Part shown: in pieces, positions 54,895-62,719 of the stretch | Layout: the number at the start of each line of letters is the position of its first letter | How positions within the stretch are numbered: the stretch's first letter is position 1 | Source: Verrucomicrobiota bacterium | GTDB taxonomy: Bacteria; Verrucomicrobiota; Kiritimatiellia; SS1-B-03-39; UBA6053 | Reading direction: 5' to 3' | NCBI GenBank assembly: GCA_020831625.1 | Contig: JAFIGD010000025.1 | Coordinates: forward strand, 1-64,000 | DNA length: 64,000 nt | The notes under the pieces: model-generated | What the model saw: only the letters and a program-made list of their open reading frames with translations | What the model was told of the DNA's origin: nothing | The model's database searches: none | Translations under genes and position numbers: made by a program

Positions 54895-55865
54895 ACGCCA
54901 ACCCCGTTCACCACGTTCTGCGGTGCCCCCTTCAAAAAGCAGCGGATATTCGCCTCCAACACATTCATTAAACGCTGACGCGCCTCCTTTGTCGCCCAGC
55001 CGATATGCGGCGCCAGGATGGTGTTCGGCGCGGACAGCAGCGGATTCTCCGCTTTGGGCGGCTCGGTGGACAACACATCCAGGCCCGCCCCGCCGATCGT
55101 CCCAGCCTTCAGCGCCTCCGCCAACGCCGCCTCATCCACCAGCCCGCCCCGGCCCGTGTTCACCAGAAACGCGTCCGGCTTCATCCACGACAACCGCTGC
55201 GCATTGACCAGTCCCTCGGTCTCCGAACTCAGCGGACAGTGCAGACTCACCACATCCGACTCCCGGAACAGCGTCTCGAGTACAACAAACGCCTGCCCCA
55301 GATCCTGCTTGCCCGCCGGATGCGGCGTGTAAGCAATCACCCGCATCCCCAGGGCAATGCCCAGCCGCGCCACCGCCTGCCCGATCTCGCCGAACCCGAC
55401 CACCCCCATCGTTTTTCCGCTCCATTCCCGCTGCGGGGTCAACATATAACAAAAGTCCTCACATTTCACCCAGTCCCCCCGCGCCACCGAAGCGTGATGT
55501 TTCTCCACCGCGCGTCCGTGCGCCAGCATAAACGCCAGCACCAGCTCCGCCACCGAGGCGGTACTGTACGACGGCACATTGCACACTGGAATTCCCCGGT
55601 CCGCCGCCGCCGCCAAATCCACCGCATTGGTTCCCGTGGACATCAGACAAATCAACTTCAGGTTTGGCAGACGGGCGATCACCTCGCGGGAAAGCACCAC
55701 TTTATTGGTCAGCACAATATCCGCATCCGCCGCGCGGGCCTCAATTTCATCCGGCGCCGTGCGGTCATAAACCCTTAAAGTGCCGAGGGATTGAAAGGCG
55801 TTCCAATTCAAATCATGCGCCTGGGTTGTAAACGCGTCCAGAATGCAAAGTGTGTGTGAGTTCAT
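54891..55865 (-). CDS. D-isomer 2-hydroxyacid dehydrogenase (glycerate dehydrogenase-like)
   Basis: A 324-residue NAD-dependent dehydrogenase. Catalytic-domain halves flank the Rossmann motif VVGFGEIGQAVARLG near residue 150. SLHCPLSSET, the catalytic Arg region LVNTGRGGLVDEAAL, the Glu in LDVLSTEPP, and the His of PHIGWAT are visible. Closest in style to hydroxypyruvate/glycerate dehydrogenases (HprA). ATG 55865 is preceded by AGGGGAAGGG; a longer frame from 55901 is less likely. It is coupled to the serine hydrolase downstream. Confidence 0.9.
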   Translation of the reverse strand: MNSHTLCILDAFTTQAHDLNWNAFQSLGTLRVYDRTAPDEIEARAADADIVLTNKVVLSREVIARLPNLKLICLMSTGTNAVDLAAAADRGIPVCNVPSYSTASVAELVLAFMLAHGRAVEKHHASVARGDWVKCEDFCYMLTPQREWSGKTMGVVGFGEIGQAVARLGIALGMRVIAYTPHPAGKQDLGQAFVVLETLFRESDVVSLHCPLSSETEGLVNAQRLSWMKPDAFLVNTGRGGLVDEAALAEALKAGTIGGAGLDVLSTEPPKAENPLLSAPNTILAPHIGWATKEARQRLMNVLEANIRCFLKGAPQNVVNGVGV

Positions 55866-55941
55866 AGTCCCTTCCCCTGCCATGTCCGTGAAAAATCTCA
55901 ATGCTAAACCGTTCGGATTTAATTTTATTGAAAAGTTGGAA

Positions 55942-55969
55942 TTGCAATAAATAAAAAATCAATTATAGA
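55942..55969 (+). promoter_or_regulatory. Sigma-70-like promoter of the Lys-rich protein gene
   Basis: TTGCAA (55942-55947) and TATAGA, extended as TATAGAAT (55964-55969), are 16 bases apart in an AT-rich stretch, about 75 bases before the ATG at 56044. Together with the downstream terminator this suggests a strong monocistronic unit. Confidence 0.55.
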
Positions 55970-56043
55970 ATGCGCGTCCTCATAAATTAGGAAGGGAATT
56001 AAGGACCCCCGATCAACTAACAGAAAAAAACAGAGAGTATACT

Positions 56044-56433
56044 ATGTATCAGTACAAAGCAGTAAAGAACGTTCAGCGTCCCGGCCGTCCCCCCAGCGGA
56101 TTTGAATGGGTTAAAGAAAACGGTGTCGCCGTGACCAACGACAAAGGTGAATTGGCGTATCAGCCGAAATCCGAAACCGCTCCCAAAAAAGCGTCCAAGA
56201 AAACCGCCGGCAGAAAAAAATCCGCAGCCAAGGGCAAAAAAGCCGTCGAGGTTCCGGAATCTTCTCTGGCCGCGCTCACGCTGAAAAAAACCTACGCCGC
56301 GCTTCCCTATGAGAGCATTGTGAAGATTAACAAAATCACGGAATCCCTGCTCGAAAAAGCCAAAGAGGCCCGCAAAGCCGAATTGGAAAAGATCATCGAC
56401 AAAACCAAAAAAGAATTGGCCGAACTGAAGTAA
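56044..56433 (+). CDS. Lys-rich small protein, possibly nucleoid-associated
   Basis: A 129-residue basic protein. Residues 1-40 form a short folded part (MYQYKAVKNVQRPGRPPSGF). A Lys/Ala-rich linker follows (about 45-68, with KKASKKTAGRKKSAAKGKK), resembling histone H1-like tails. The C-terminus is a predicted coiled helix (SIVKINKITESLLEKAKEARK onward). Related histone-like tails occur in chlamydial Hc1/Hc2, but the rest does not match them clearly. It has its own promoter and a strong terminator, and stands alone between divergent or convergent operons. DNA binding is an inference from composition. Confidence 0.7.
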   Translation: MYQYKAVKNVQRPGRPPSGFEWVKENGVAVTNDKGELAYQPKSETAPKKASKKTAGRKKSAAKGKKAVEVPESSLAALTLKKTYAALPYESIVKINKITESLLEKAKEARKAELEKIIDKTKKELAELK

Positions 56434-56459
56434 TTTCAGCCGCTGATTTTTCAAAAATC

Positions 56460-56497
56460 TCCCCGGAACACCGCCACGCGGTTTCCGGGATTTTTTC
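56460..56497 (+). terminator. Rho-independent terminator
   Basis: CCCGGAA and TTCCGGG pair, with an inner CCGC/GCGG continuation, forming a long GC-rich stem followed by TTTTTT (56491-56496). It lies about 27 bases after the Lys-rich protein stop. Confidence 0.88.
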
Positions 56498-56658
56498 TGG
56501 TGTTGGTTTGGGGTGAAGGTGTTATGGGGTAATGGGGTCTTGTTTTGGTGTTGTGTTGGCGTTTCCATTAATGCACTACACAACACCCCATCCCCCCTCA
56601 GCCGAGTCTCATCCCTTCAAATTCCGATTCCAATCGGCGGCGGTGTTGACCTCTCCTC

Positions 56659-57843
56659 TTACCCCGTCAACCCCCGGTTCAGCCGCAGCATCGGCAACAG
56701 CACCGCCAGGGCCACCAATAAAATCAGCATCCCCACCACCACAATCAGCAGCGGCTCCAGCAGCGCCAACAGGCGGCGCAAATTACGGTCCCAGGCGCGC
56801 TGATGTCCCCGGGCGGCGTGACGGAACAGCCCGCTCAAATCGCCCGAGGCCTCGCCCGCCCTCGCCCATCCCGGCAAATCCTCCCGCAACACCGGCACCG
56901 CCATAAGCACCTCCGCCAGCCGTTCGCCATGCGAAACCCGCCCGGCCGCCTCGGCGCAGGCGGCCGCAAGCCCAGGCGCGCCTGTCGCTTTTCCGGCGGT
57001 CTCCAAAGCCCGGTGCAGCGGAATGCCTCCCTCCAACAGCAACGCCAGCGTCCGCGCGAAGCGGGCCCGGGCCAGCGACCCCAGCGCCGGTCCCAGCACC
57101 GGCAGTCCGTACCAGCGCAGCGAAATCAATCCGCCCGGCCGACGCCGCAGCCCCGCAATCCCGCGCGCCAAAAGCAGCAGAATCAGAAACAGACCTCCCG
57201 CCCCCAGCGGATGCCGCACGCCCCGGCCCAGCGCCAGCACCCCCCGCGTCAACATCGGCAGTTCCTGCCCCACCCCCGCCAGCAACTGATCATACGCCGG
57301 CAATAAAAATCCGACCAAAACCCCCAGCACCACCAAAGCCACCAGGGAAATCACCGCCGGATACACCAGCGCCGTCCGGATCTGATCCCCCACCCCCGCC
57401 TCCTCCTCCAAATGATCCGCCAACTCCATGCACACCTGCGGCAATCGCCCCGCCGCCTCCCCCGCGCCCAGCACCGCGATCTCATCCTCCCGCGCGCCCC
57501 GCAACTGACGTCCAAGCACCTCGCTGAAATCCACCCCCTCCTTAATCTGATCCCCCACCGAAGCCAGCGTTTCCGCGCCCGCCGCCAATTCAGGATTCTC
57601 GCTCAGCAGCCGCAGCGCGCGGTCCAGCGGCAACCCCGCCTGCAACAACGCCCCCAACTCCCGATAAAGAACCGACCGCCGGCCCGCATCAAATTTTCCG
57701 CCCCGCCCCACCGGCAACACCTCTTTGGGGAACACCCCCTCCCCAATCAGCCGCTCCCTCGCCTCCTTCGCGTTCAACGCCTCCACCCGGCCCTTGCGCG
57801 CCTGACCGCCCGCCGTGTAGCCCTGGTACCGGAACGTCGGCAT
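56659..57843 (-). CDS. gspF: Type II secretion inner-membrane protein GspF
   Basis: A 394-residue GspF/PilC-family platform protein starting MPTFRYQGYTAGGQARKGRVEA, the usual family opening. Two repeated T2SSF domains (about 70-190 and 270-390) hold VLYRELGALLQAGLPLDRAL and RFARTLALLLEGGIPLHRAL. Membrane helices lie near 165-190, 220-245 and at the C-terminus (LLIVVVGMLILLVALAVLLPM). The ATG at 57843 overlaps the gspE stop (TGATG); an upstream extension to 57924 would lie entirely within gspE. Confidence 0.92.
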   Translation of the reverse strand: MPTFRYQGYTAGGQARKGRVEALNAKEARERLIGEGVFPKEVLPVGRGGKFDAGRRSVLYRELGALLQAGLPLDRALRLLSENPELAAGAETLASVGDQIKEGVDFSEVLGRQLRGAREDEIAVLGAGEAAGRLPQVCMELADHLEEEAGVGDQIRTALVYPAVISLVALVVLGVLVGFLLPAYDQLLAGVGQELPMLTRGVLALGRGVRHPLGAGGLFLILLLLARGIAGLRRRPGGLISLRWYGLPVLGPALGSLARARFARTLALLLEGGIPLHRALETAGKATGAPGLAAACAEAAGRVSHGERLAEVLMAVPVLREDLPGWARAGEASGDLSGLFRHAARGHQRAWDRNLRRLLALLEPLLIVVVGMLILLVALAVLLPMLRLNRGLTG

Positions 57844-59411
57844 CAGTCCACAGCTCCCAGAACCGTCCGCACCTCGTCGACCGAGGTCAGGCCGGCGGCG
57901 ATTTTCTCCTGACCGTCCCGCCACATGTCCGCAAAGCCCGCCGCCTTCGCCAGACGCTTGACTTGCTCGACCGACCGACCCTGCCGCATCGCCTCCCGAA
58001 GGTCATCATTCACCTCCAGCAACTCATACAAACCGATCCGCCCCATATATCCCTCGCGGCACCGCTCACACCCCACAGGCTCCCGCACCGTGACACCGGC
58101 CAGTTCCTTGAGCGGATCCGAGTCGCCCGTTGACTGATACACCCGCTCCTCCGCGCAGTGCGGACACAGCTTCCGCACCAGCCGCTGCGCCAGCGCCCCC
58201 CGGGTCGCCTCCGCCACCAGGAACGGCTCCACCCCCATGTCAATAATCCGCAGCGAGGCCGAAACCGCGTCGTTCGCATGCAAAGTGCTGAACACCAAAT
58301 GCCCTGTCATCGAGGCCCGCACCACAATCTCCGCCGTCTCCTCGTCCCGGGTTTCGCCCACCAGAATCACATCCGGATCCTGCCGCAACAGCGACCGCAG
58401 ACCCGCCGAAAACGTCAACCCGATCCGGCTCTGCACATTCACCTGGCCGATATCGGGCAACTGATACTCCACCGGATCCTCAATGGTCAGAATATTCCGG
58501 CGCAGCGTGTCCAGCTCGCTCAGCGCCGCATACAGCGTGGTGGTTTTCCCGCTGCCCGTCGGACCCGTCACCCAGATCACCCCGTGCGGCCGGCGGATGA
58601 TCTCCCGAAACGGCTTCAACAGCCGGTCCGGCATCCCCAGCTCGCTCAGGCTCAACAACATCGATTCCCGTCCCAGCAGACGCAACACCACCCGCTCCCC
58701 GTCCGCCACCGGCAACACCGAAACCCGGATATCAATCTCCCGTTCCCCCACCCGCACCCGGGCGTTGCCGTCCTGCGGCAACCGCCGCTCGGCCACATCC
58801 AGCCGGGCCATAATTTTGATCCGCGACACCACCGCGTCCGCCACATCCAGCGGCACGTCCCCGTGCGGATACAGCACTCCGTCCAGACGGAACCGAACCT
58901 GCATCCGGCCGCCCCGCGGCTCAAGATGAATATCCGACGCGCCCTGTTCCAGACCCTCCAGCAGCATCCGGCTCACCCGCGCCGCCACCGGCGCCCCGCC
59001 CGCCTGACGCAACAGATCCTCCCGCTCCTCCTGACGGTCCAGCCGCGCGCCGCCCGGCCGCGCCGCATCCCCCCGTTCCCCGCCCTGCGCTTCCGAAGCG
59101 GCCCCGCCCGACCGCGCATACACCCGGTCAATCGCCTGGCGCACCGCCGCCTCCGGTGCCAGAATCAGATCCACATCCTCCCCCAGCAAAACCGTCAATT
59201 CCGGAAACTTCACCTCGACCCCCGCGTCCGGTGTGCACAGCATCACCTCCCCGTCCACCCGCACCGGCAGCATGGGACCCGACCGCAGAAAATCCACCGG
59301 CATCCCTTTCAGCACCCCCTGGTCCAGCCAGGATTCAGGCACAGACTCGACGAAGCGGCAGCGCAACTCCGCCGCCCGCCGACGCAACGAATCCTTTTCC
59401 GGCGCGCTCAT
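57843..59411 (-). CDS. gspE: Type II secretion ATPase GspE
   Basis: A 522-residue secretion ATPase. An N-terminal GspE-like domain (1-100) and linker precede the catalytic part: RFRLDGVLYPHGDVP, Walker A GPTGSGKTTTLYA (near 284), the Asp box TIEDPVEYQLP, Walker B LLRQDPDVILVGETRDEETA and the His box GHLVFSTLHAND. A four-Cys zinc site follows (CPHC and CERC, about 420-460). It powers pseudopilus assembly for secreting folded proteins such as the polysaccharide-acting proteins in this window. It overlaps gspD by four bases and gspF by one. Confidence 0.95.
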   Translation of the reverse strand: MSAPEKDSLRRRAAELRCRFVESVPESWLDQGVLKGMPVDFLRSGPMLPVRVDGEVMLCTPDAGVEVKFPELTVLLGEDVDLILAPEAAVRQAIDRVYARSGGAASEAQGGERGDAARPGGARLDRQEEREDLLRQAGGAPVAARVSRMLLEGLEQGASDIHLEPRGGRMQVRFRLDGVLYPHGDVPLDVADAVVSRIKIMARLDVAERRLPQDGNARVRVGEREIDIRVSVLPVADGERVVLRLLGRESMLLSLSELGMPDRLLKPFREIIRRPHGVIWVTGPTGSGKTTTLYAALSELDTLRRNILTIEDPVEYQLPDIGQVNVQSRIGLTFSAGLRSLLRQDPDVILVGETRDEETAEIVVRASMTGHLVFSTLHANDAVSASLRIIDMGVEPFLVAEATRGALAQRLVRKLCPHCAEERVYQSTGDSDPLKELAGVTVREPVGCERCREGYMGRIGLYELLEVNDDLREAMRQGRSVEQVKRLAKAAGFADMWRDGQEKIAAGLTSVDEVRTVLGAVD

Positions 59412-61330
59412 AGCCCGTCACTTCGGGGAACACTGAGCCCCGTCCGCCGTTCCCAACGCTCCGCCGCGGTGCGCCCCTCCTCATCCTCGGTCACCAGATA
59501 CGGCGTGACAAAAATCAGCAGATTGGTTTTCTGCTTGCGCTCGGTGGTGCTGCGGAACAGATACCCCAGGATCGGCAGGCTTCCCAGAATCGGAACCCGC
59601 CGGTCCTCCAGCACCGTGTCCTCGCGCAACAGACCGCTGATAATCACCGGAACGCCCTCCGGCGTGGTCAGCGTGCTCGTCACTTCCCGCCGCGCGATCG
59701 TCGGCGTCAGCGCCGTGCCCGGAACCGCCTCCTGAATGACCGACTCAATGCTCGGATTCAACTGCAGGGTGATCTCCCGGTTCGGATTCACCTGCGGCCG
59801 AACCGTGAGTTTGATCCCCACATCAATCCGGTCGATATTCTGAATCACATCCCGGTTGTCGCCGGTGCCGCCCGTGATCGTGGAGCGGAGAATCGGAATG
59901 TTCTCCACCACGCTCACCGTCGCTTCCGCGTTATTCTGGGTGCGCAGCGGGACGTTCGACAAAATATTCACATCGCGGTCCGTTTGCAGGGCCCGGAGCA
60001 GAAACGGCAGGCTCGGCACCACAGTTCCGTCCGGCAGCGTCACCGTTCCCCGCGCCAGCCCGAAGGCCAGTCCCTGCGGAAAGGTTTGATTCCGCGCGAA
60101 TTCCAGCGCCGTGTCCGTTTCACCGGGGCGGCTGCGGCCGATGATGGTGGTGGACCCCTCCCGCGGTGCCTCCGTGGTCGCCCACTCCACCCCGAAATCA
60201 AATCCCCGGCTTTCGGCCACCTCCACGATGAGCACCTCGACCAACACCTGTTGGGGCGGACGGTCCAGTTCCTGCAAGAGATCCCGAACCCCCGAGAACG
60301 CCAGGGCGGACGCATCCACCAGCACCGCATTGTTCGCGGAGTCAAAGCCGACCGACACACTGTCCCGCGCATCCGTGTCCTGACGGCGCGACAGCAGTTC
60401 CGTAATCTGGCCCGCGGCCGATTCCGCCGACAAATAATTCAGGAACACCGCATGAAGCCGCCCCTGCGTGGCCGCGCTTTCCGCCGGAATATCCAGCTGC
60501 TCCACCATCGAGCGAATTTCCCGCAACTGCAGCGGCCCCGCCGAAACGATCAGGGCGTTCGCCTGCTCCGCCGCCACCAGCGTGAACCCCGCCGGCAAAT
60601 CTCCCGCGCCGGTCGCCACCTGCGCCACCCGGCGCGACATCTGCGCCGAGGCCGTCTCCGCCCCGGTCAAGGCCTCCGATATCTGTCGCGCCAAATCCCG
60701 GGCCGACGCGTGTTTCAGCGGAATCACCGTCAGCGTGGTCGACTGCCCCGGCTGATCCAGCTCCTTGAGCAACAACTCAATCCGCTGCAAATTCGAGGCC
60801 GTGTCCGTAATCACCAGATGATTTGTGGGCGCGAACGCGGACAGCGCTCCCTCCCGCGCCCGCCGCACCATCGGCTCCAGCATCGGCCGAACATCCGTCG
60901 CCCGGATGTGCTCCAACTGGATCACCCGGGTCACCAGCCCCATCTGTACCAGTTCCTGGCTCACGCCCACCACCGTCGCCTGAATCGGCTCCTCGCCCTC
61001 CAGCCGGCGGATATGAAACGCACCCTCGCGCTCCACCACTGTGAAACCCCGCCCCTCCAAAACCGCCACAAAAAGCGGAAACACCTTGTCCACTGGTATG
61101 CTCTCCTGAGTCAGCACCGACACCCGGCCGACCAGCACCTCCTGATCCATCACCAGCGGCACGCCGGTCCAGCGCTCCACCAGCTTGACCAGTTCCGTCA
61201 GTTCAATATCCGGCGCATTAAACAATACGCTGGCCGGGCGGTCCGAAGCACGATCCGCAGAAGGCTCCGCCCGCACCGGCAGGGTCATTAGTAAACTCAA
61301 ACCGATCAGACAGAGGCAAAAAGATTTCAT
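59408..61330 (-). CDS. gspD: Type II secretion outer-membrane secretin GspD
   Basis: A 640-residue secretin with signal peptide MKSFCLCLIGLSLLMTLPVRAEP. An N0-type domain (about 35-105, ILFNAPDIELTELV-like) is followed by N1-N3 repeats (about 110-330; VIQLEHIRATDVRPML, VIPLKHASARDLARQI, AVFLNYLSAESAAGQI). The secretin barrel follows (about 350-630; QVLVEVLIVEVAESRGFDFGVEW and VPILGSLPILGYLFR). It forms the outer-membrane channel of type II secretion. Its ATG overlaps the lpxA stop by four bases, placing it in an operon with lipid A genes. No pseudopilin or gspC gene is beside it. Confidence 0.94.
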   Translation of the reverse strand: MKSFCLCLIGLSLLMTLPVRAEPSADRASDRPASVLFNAPDIELTELVKLVERWTGVPLVMDQEVLVGRVSVLTQESIPVDKVFPLFVAVLEGRGFTVVEREGAFHIRRLEGEEPIQATVVGVSQELVQMGLVTRVIQLEHIRATDVRPMLEPMVRRAREGALSAFAPTNHLVITDTASNLQRIELLLKELDQPGQSTTLTVIPLKHASARDLARQISEALTGAETASAQMSRRVAQVATGAGDLPAGFTLVAAEQANALIVSAGPLQLREIRSMVEQLDIPAESAATQGRLHAVFLNYLSAESAAGQITELLSRRQDTDARDSVSVGFDSANNAVLVDASALAFSGVRDLLQELDRPPQQVLVEVLIVEVAESRGFDFGVEWATTEAPREGSTTIIGRSRPGETDTALEFARNQTFPQGLAFGLARGTVTLPDGTVVPSLPFLLRALQTDRDVNILSNVPLRTQNNAEATVSVVENIPILRSTITGGTGDNRDVIQNIDRIDVGIKLTVRPQVNPNREITLQLNPSIESVIQEAVPGTALTPTIARREVTSTLTTPEGVPVIISGLLREDTVLEDRRVPILGSLPILGYLFRSTTERKQKTNLLIFVTPYLVTEDEEGRTAAERWERRTGLSVPRSDGL

Positions 61331-62100
61331 CGTGAGATTCCGCGTTCAGAGGTTAAAAGAAACGATTCCAAATGGGTCAGTTCCGGCAGTTCCGGCAGTG
61401 CGGCCTTCATTTCCTGAACCGCGTCCTTCACCCCCAGCTTCCGGCGGTAAATCATCCGGTAAACCTCTTTCAGGGCCCGCACCGTTTCCGGCGGCACCCC
61501 GCGGCGCTCCAGCCCGATTTTATTGATCCCCCGGATCGCCAGGGGATTCCCGTCCGCCATCATGAACGGCGGCACATCCTGCACAACCTTCGCACACCCG
61601 CCGGTGATGCTCAGCCGCCCCACCCGCACAAACTGATGCACCCCGGTCAGTCCTCCGATAATCGCCTGATTCTCCACGATCACATGCCCCGCCAGTGTCG
61701 CCGCGTTCGCCATGATCACCTCATCCCCCACCACACAGTCATGGGCCACATGCGCATAAGCCATAATATGACATTTCCGCCCCACCACCGTGTCCACACC
61801 GTCCGCCGTGGCCGCGTTGACGGTCACGTACTCCCGCAGCGTCGTGCCGTCGCCGATCCGAACCCCTGGGCTCCCGCCGGCGAATTTCAGATCCTGGGTC
61901 TGGGTGCCGATCGACGCGAACGGCCACACCGTGCATCCCGCGCCAATCTGCGTGCGCCCCTCCACATTCACATGCGACTTGAGCACCGTTCCCGCCCCGA
62001 TTTCAACCCCGGCCCCCACCACGCAGAACGGCCCCACCACCACATCCTCCGCCAAACGGGCTGAGGGATCGACTACCGCAAGAGCATGTATTGTCGCCAT
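61327..62100 (-). CDS. lpxA: UDP-N-acetylglucosamine acyltransferase
   Basis: A 257-residue left-handed beta-helix enzyme catalysing the first step of lipid A synthesis. Hexapeptide repeats fill residues 10-185. The catalytic-His region MAYAHVAHDCVVGDEV (about 119-134) and the family GGLTGVHQFVRVG segment (about 150-165) are clear, and the C-terminal helical domain includes GINKIGLERRGV and RALKEVYRMIY. Its presence implies a lipopolysaccharide outer membrane. It lies 8 bases after fabZ and overlaps gspD. Confidence 0.95.
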   Translation of the reverse strand: MATIHALAVVDPSARLAEDVVVGPFCVVGAGVEIGAGTVLKSHVNVEGRTQIGAGCTVWPFASIGTQTQDLKFAGGSPGVRIGDGTTLREYVTVNAATADGVDTVVGRKCHIMAYAHVAHDCVVGDEVIMANAATLAGHVIVENQAIIGGLTGVHQFVRVGRLSITGGCAKVVQDVPPFMMADGNPLAIRGINKIGLERRGVPPETVRALKEVYRMIYRRKLGVKDAVQEMKAALPELPELTHLESFLLTSERGISR

Positions 62101-62108
62101 AATATTCT

Positions 62109-62543
62109 TCAGGAACGCTCAACGTGAAACATCAGTTCGCCCTCGGAAACAATCTCTCCGTCCACCCGAGCCGTCGCCTGCACCTTGGCAAGATTCAGCC
62201 GCACCTTCAGCAGCACAATCTCCATGATCAACGCATCGCCCGGCTTCACCACTTTGCGAAACCGCGCTTTGTCAATCGAACTGAAATACGCGATTTGCCC
62301 CTCACGCTGGTTGCGCTTGTTCAACAGAATCCCAGCGACCTGAGCCATGGCCTCCATCTGCAACACCCCCGGCATCACCGGATTCCCCGGAAAATGCCCC
62401 TGGAAATAAGGCTCATTCGCGGTCACATTCTTTAACCCGACAATCCGGGTGTCCCCGTCCGTCTCCAAAATACGGTCCACCAACAAAAAAGGATACCGGT
62501 GAGGAAGGGTGACCAGAATATCATCGATACTGTATTGCGCCAT
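62109..62543 (-). CDS. fabZ: 3-hydroxyacyl-ACP dehydratase FabZ
   Basis: A 144-residue hot-dog-fold dehydratase of fatty-acid synthesis. The catalytic motif FQGHFPGNPVMPGVLQMEAMAQ (His near 47, Glu near 61) and LPHRYPFLLVDRI are complete. ATG 62543 (MAQYSIDD) is chosen over a longer frame from 62558, with GAGAG upstream. In many bacteria fabZ lies beside lpxA because both draw on hydroxyacyl-ACP; here the operon runs on into type II secretion genes. Confidence 0.95.
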   Translation of the reverse strand: MAQYSIDDILVTLPHRYPFLLVDRILETDGDTRIVGLKNVTANEPYFQGHFPGNPVMPGVLQMEAMAQVAGILLNKRNQREGQIAYFSSIDKARFRKVVKPGDALIMEIVLLKVRLNLAKVQATARVDGEIVSEGELMFHVERS

Positions 62544-62719
62544 AATCGTTGCTCTCAAAAAAAATGTTTCTTACAAAGGTTTCAAAAAATAGCGCACAGT
62601 CCGGCGCAAGAATGTTGTCAACATCATATCCAAGGCGGATGGTCAAATCAAAAGCACGTTCAGTCCCTTGGAAAAAAAGAGTGTAAATGCGATTGAACTG
62701 TGCCAAGCTGGCGGAACAC

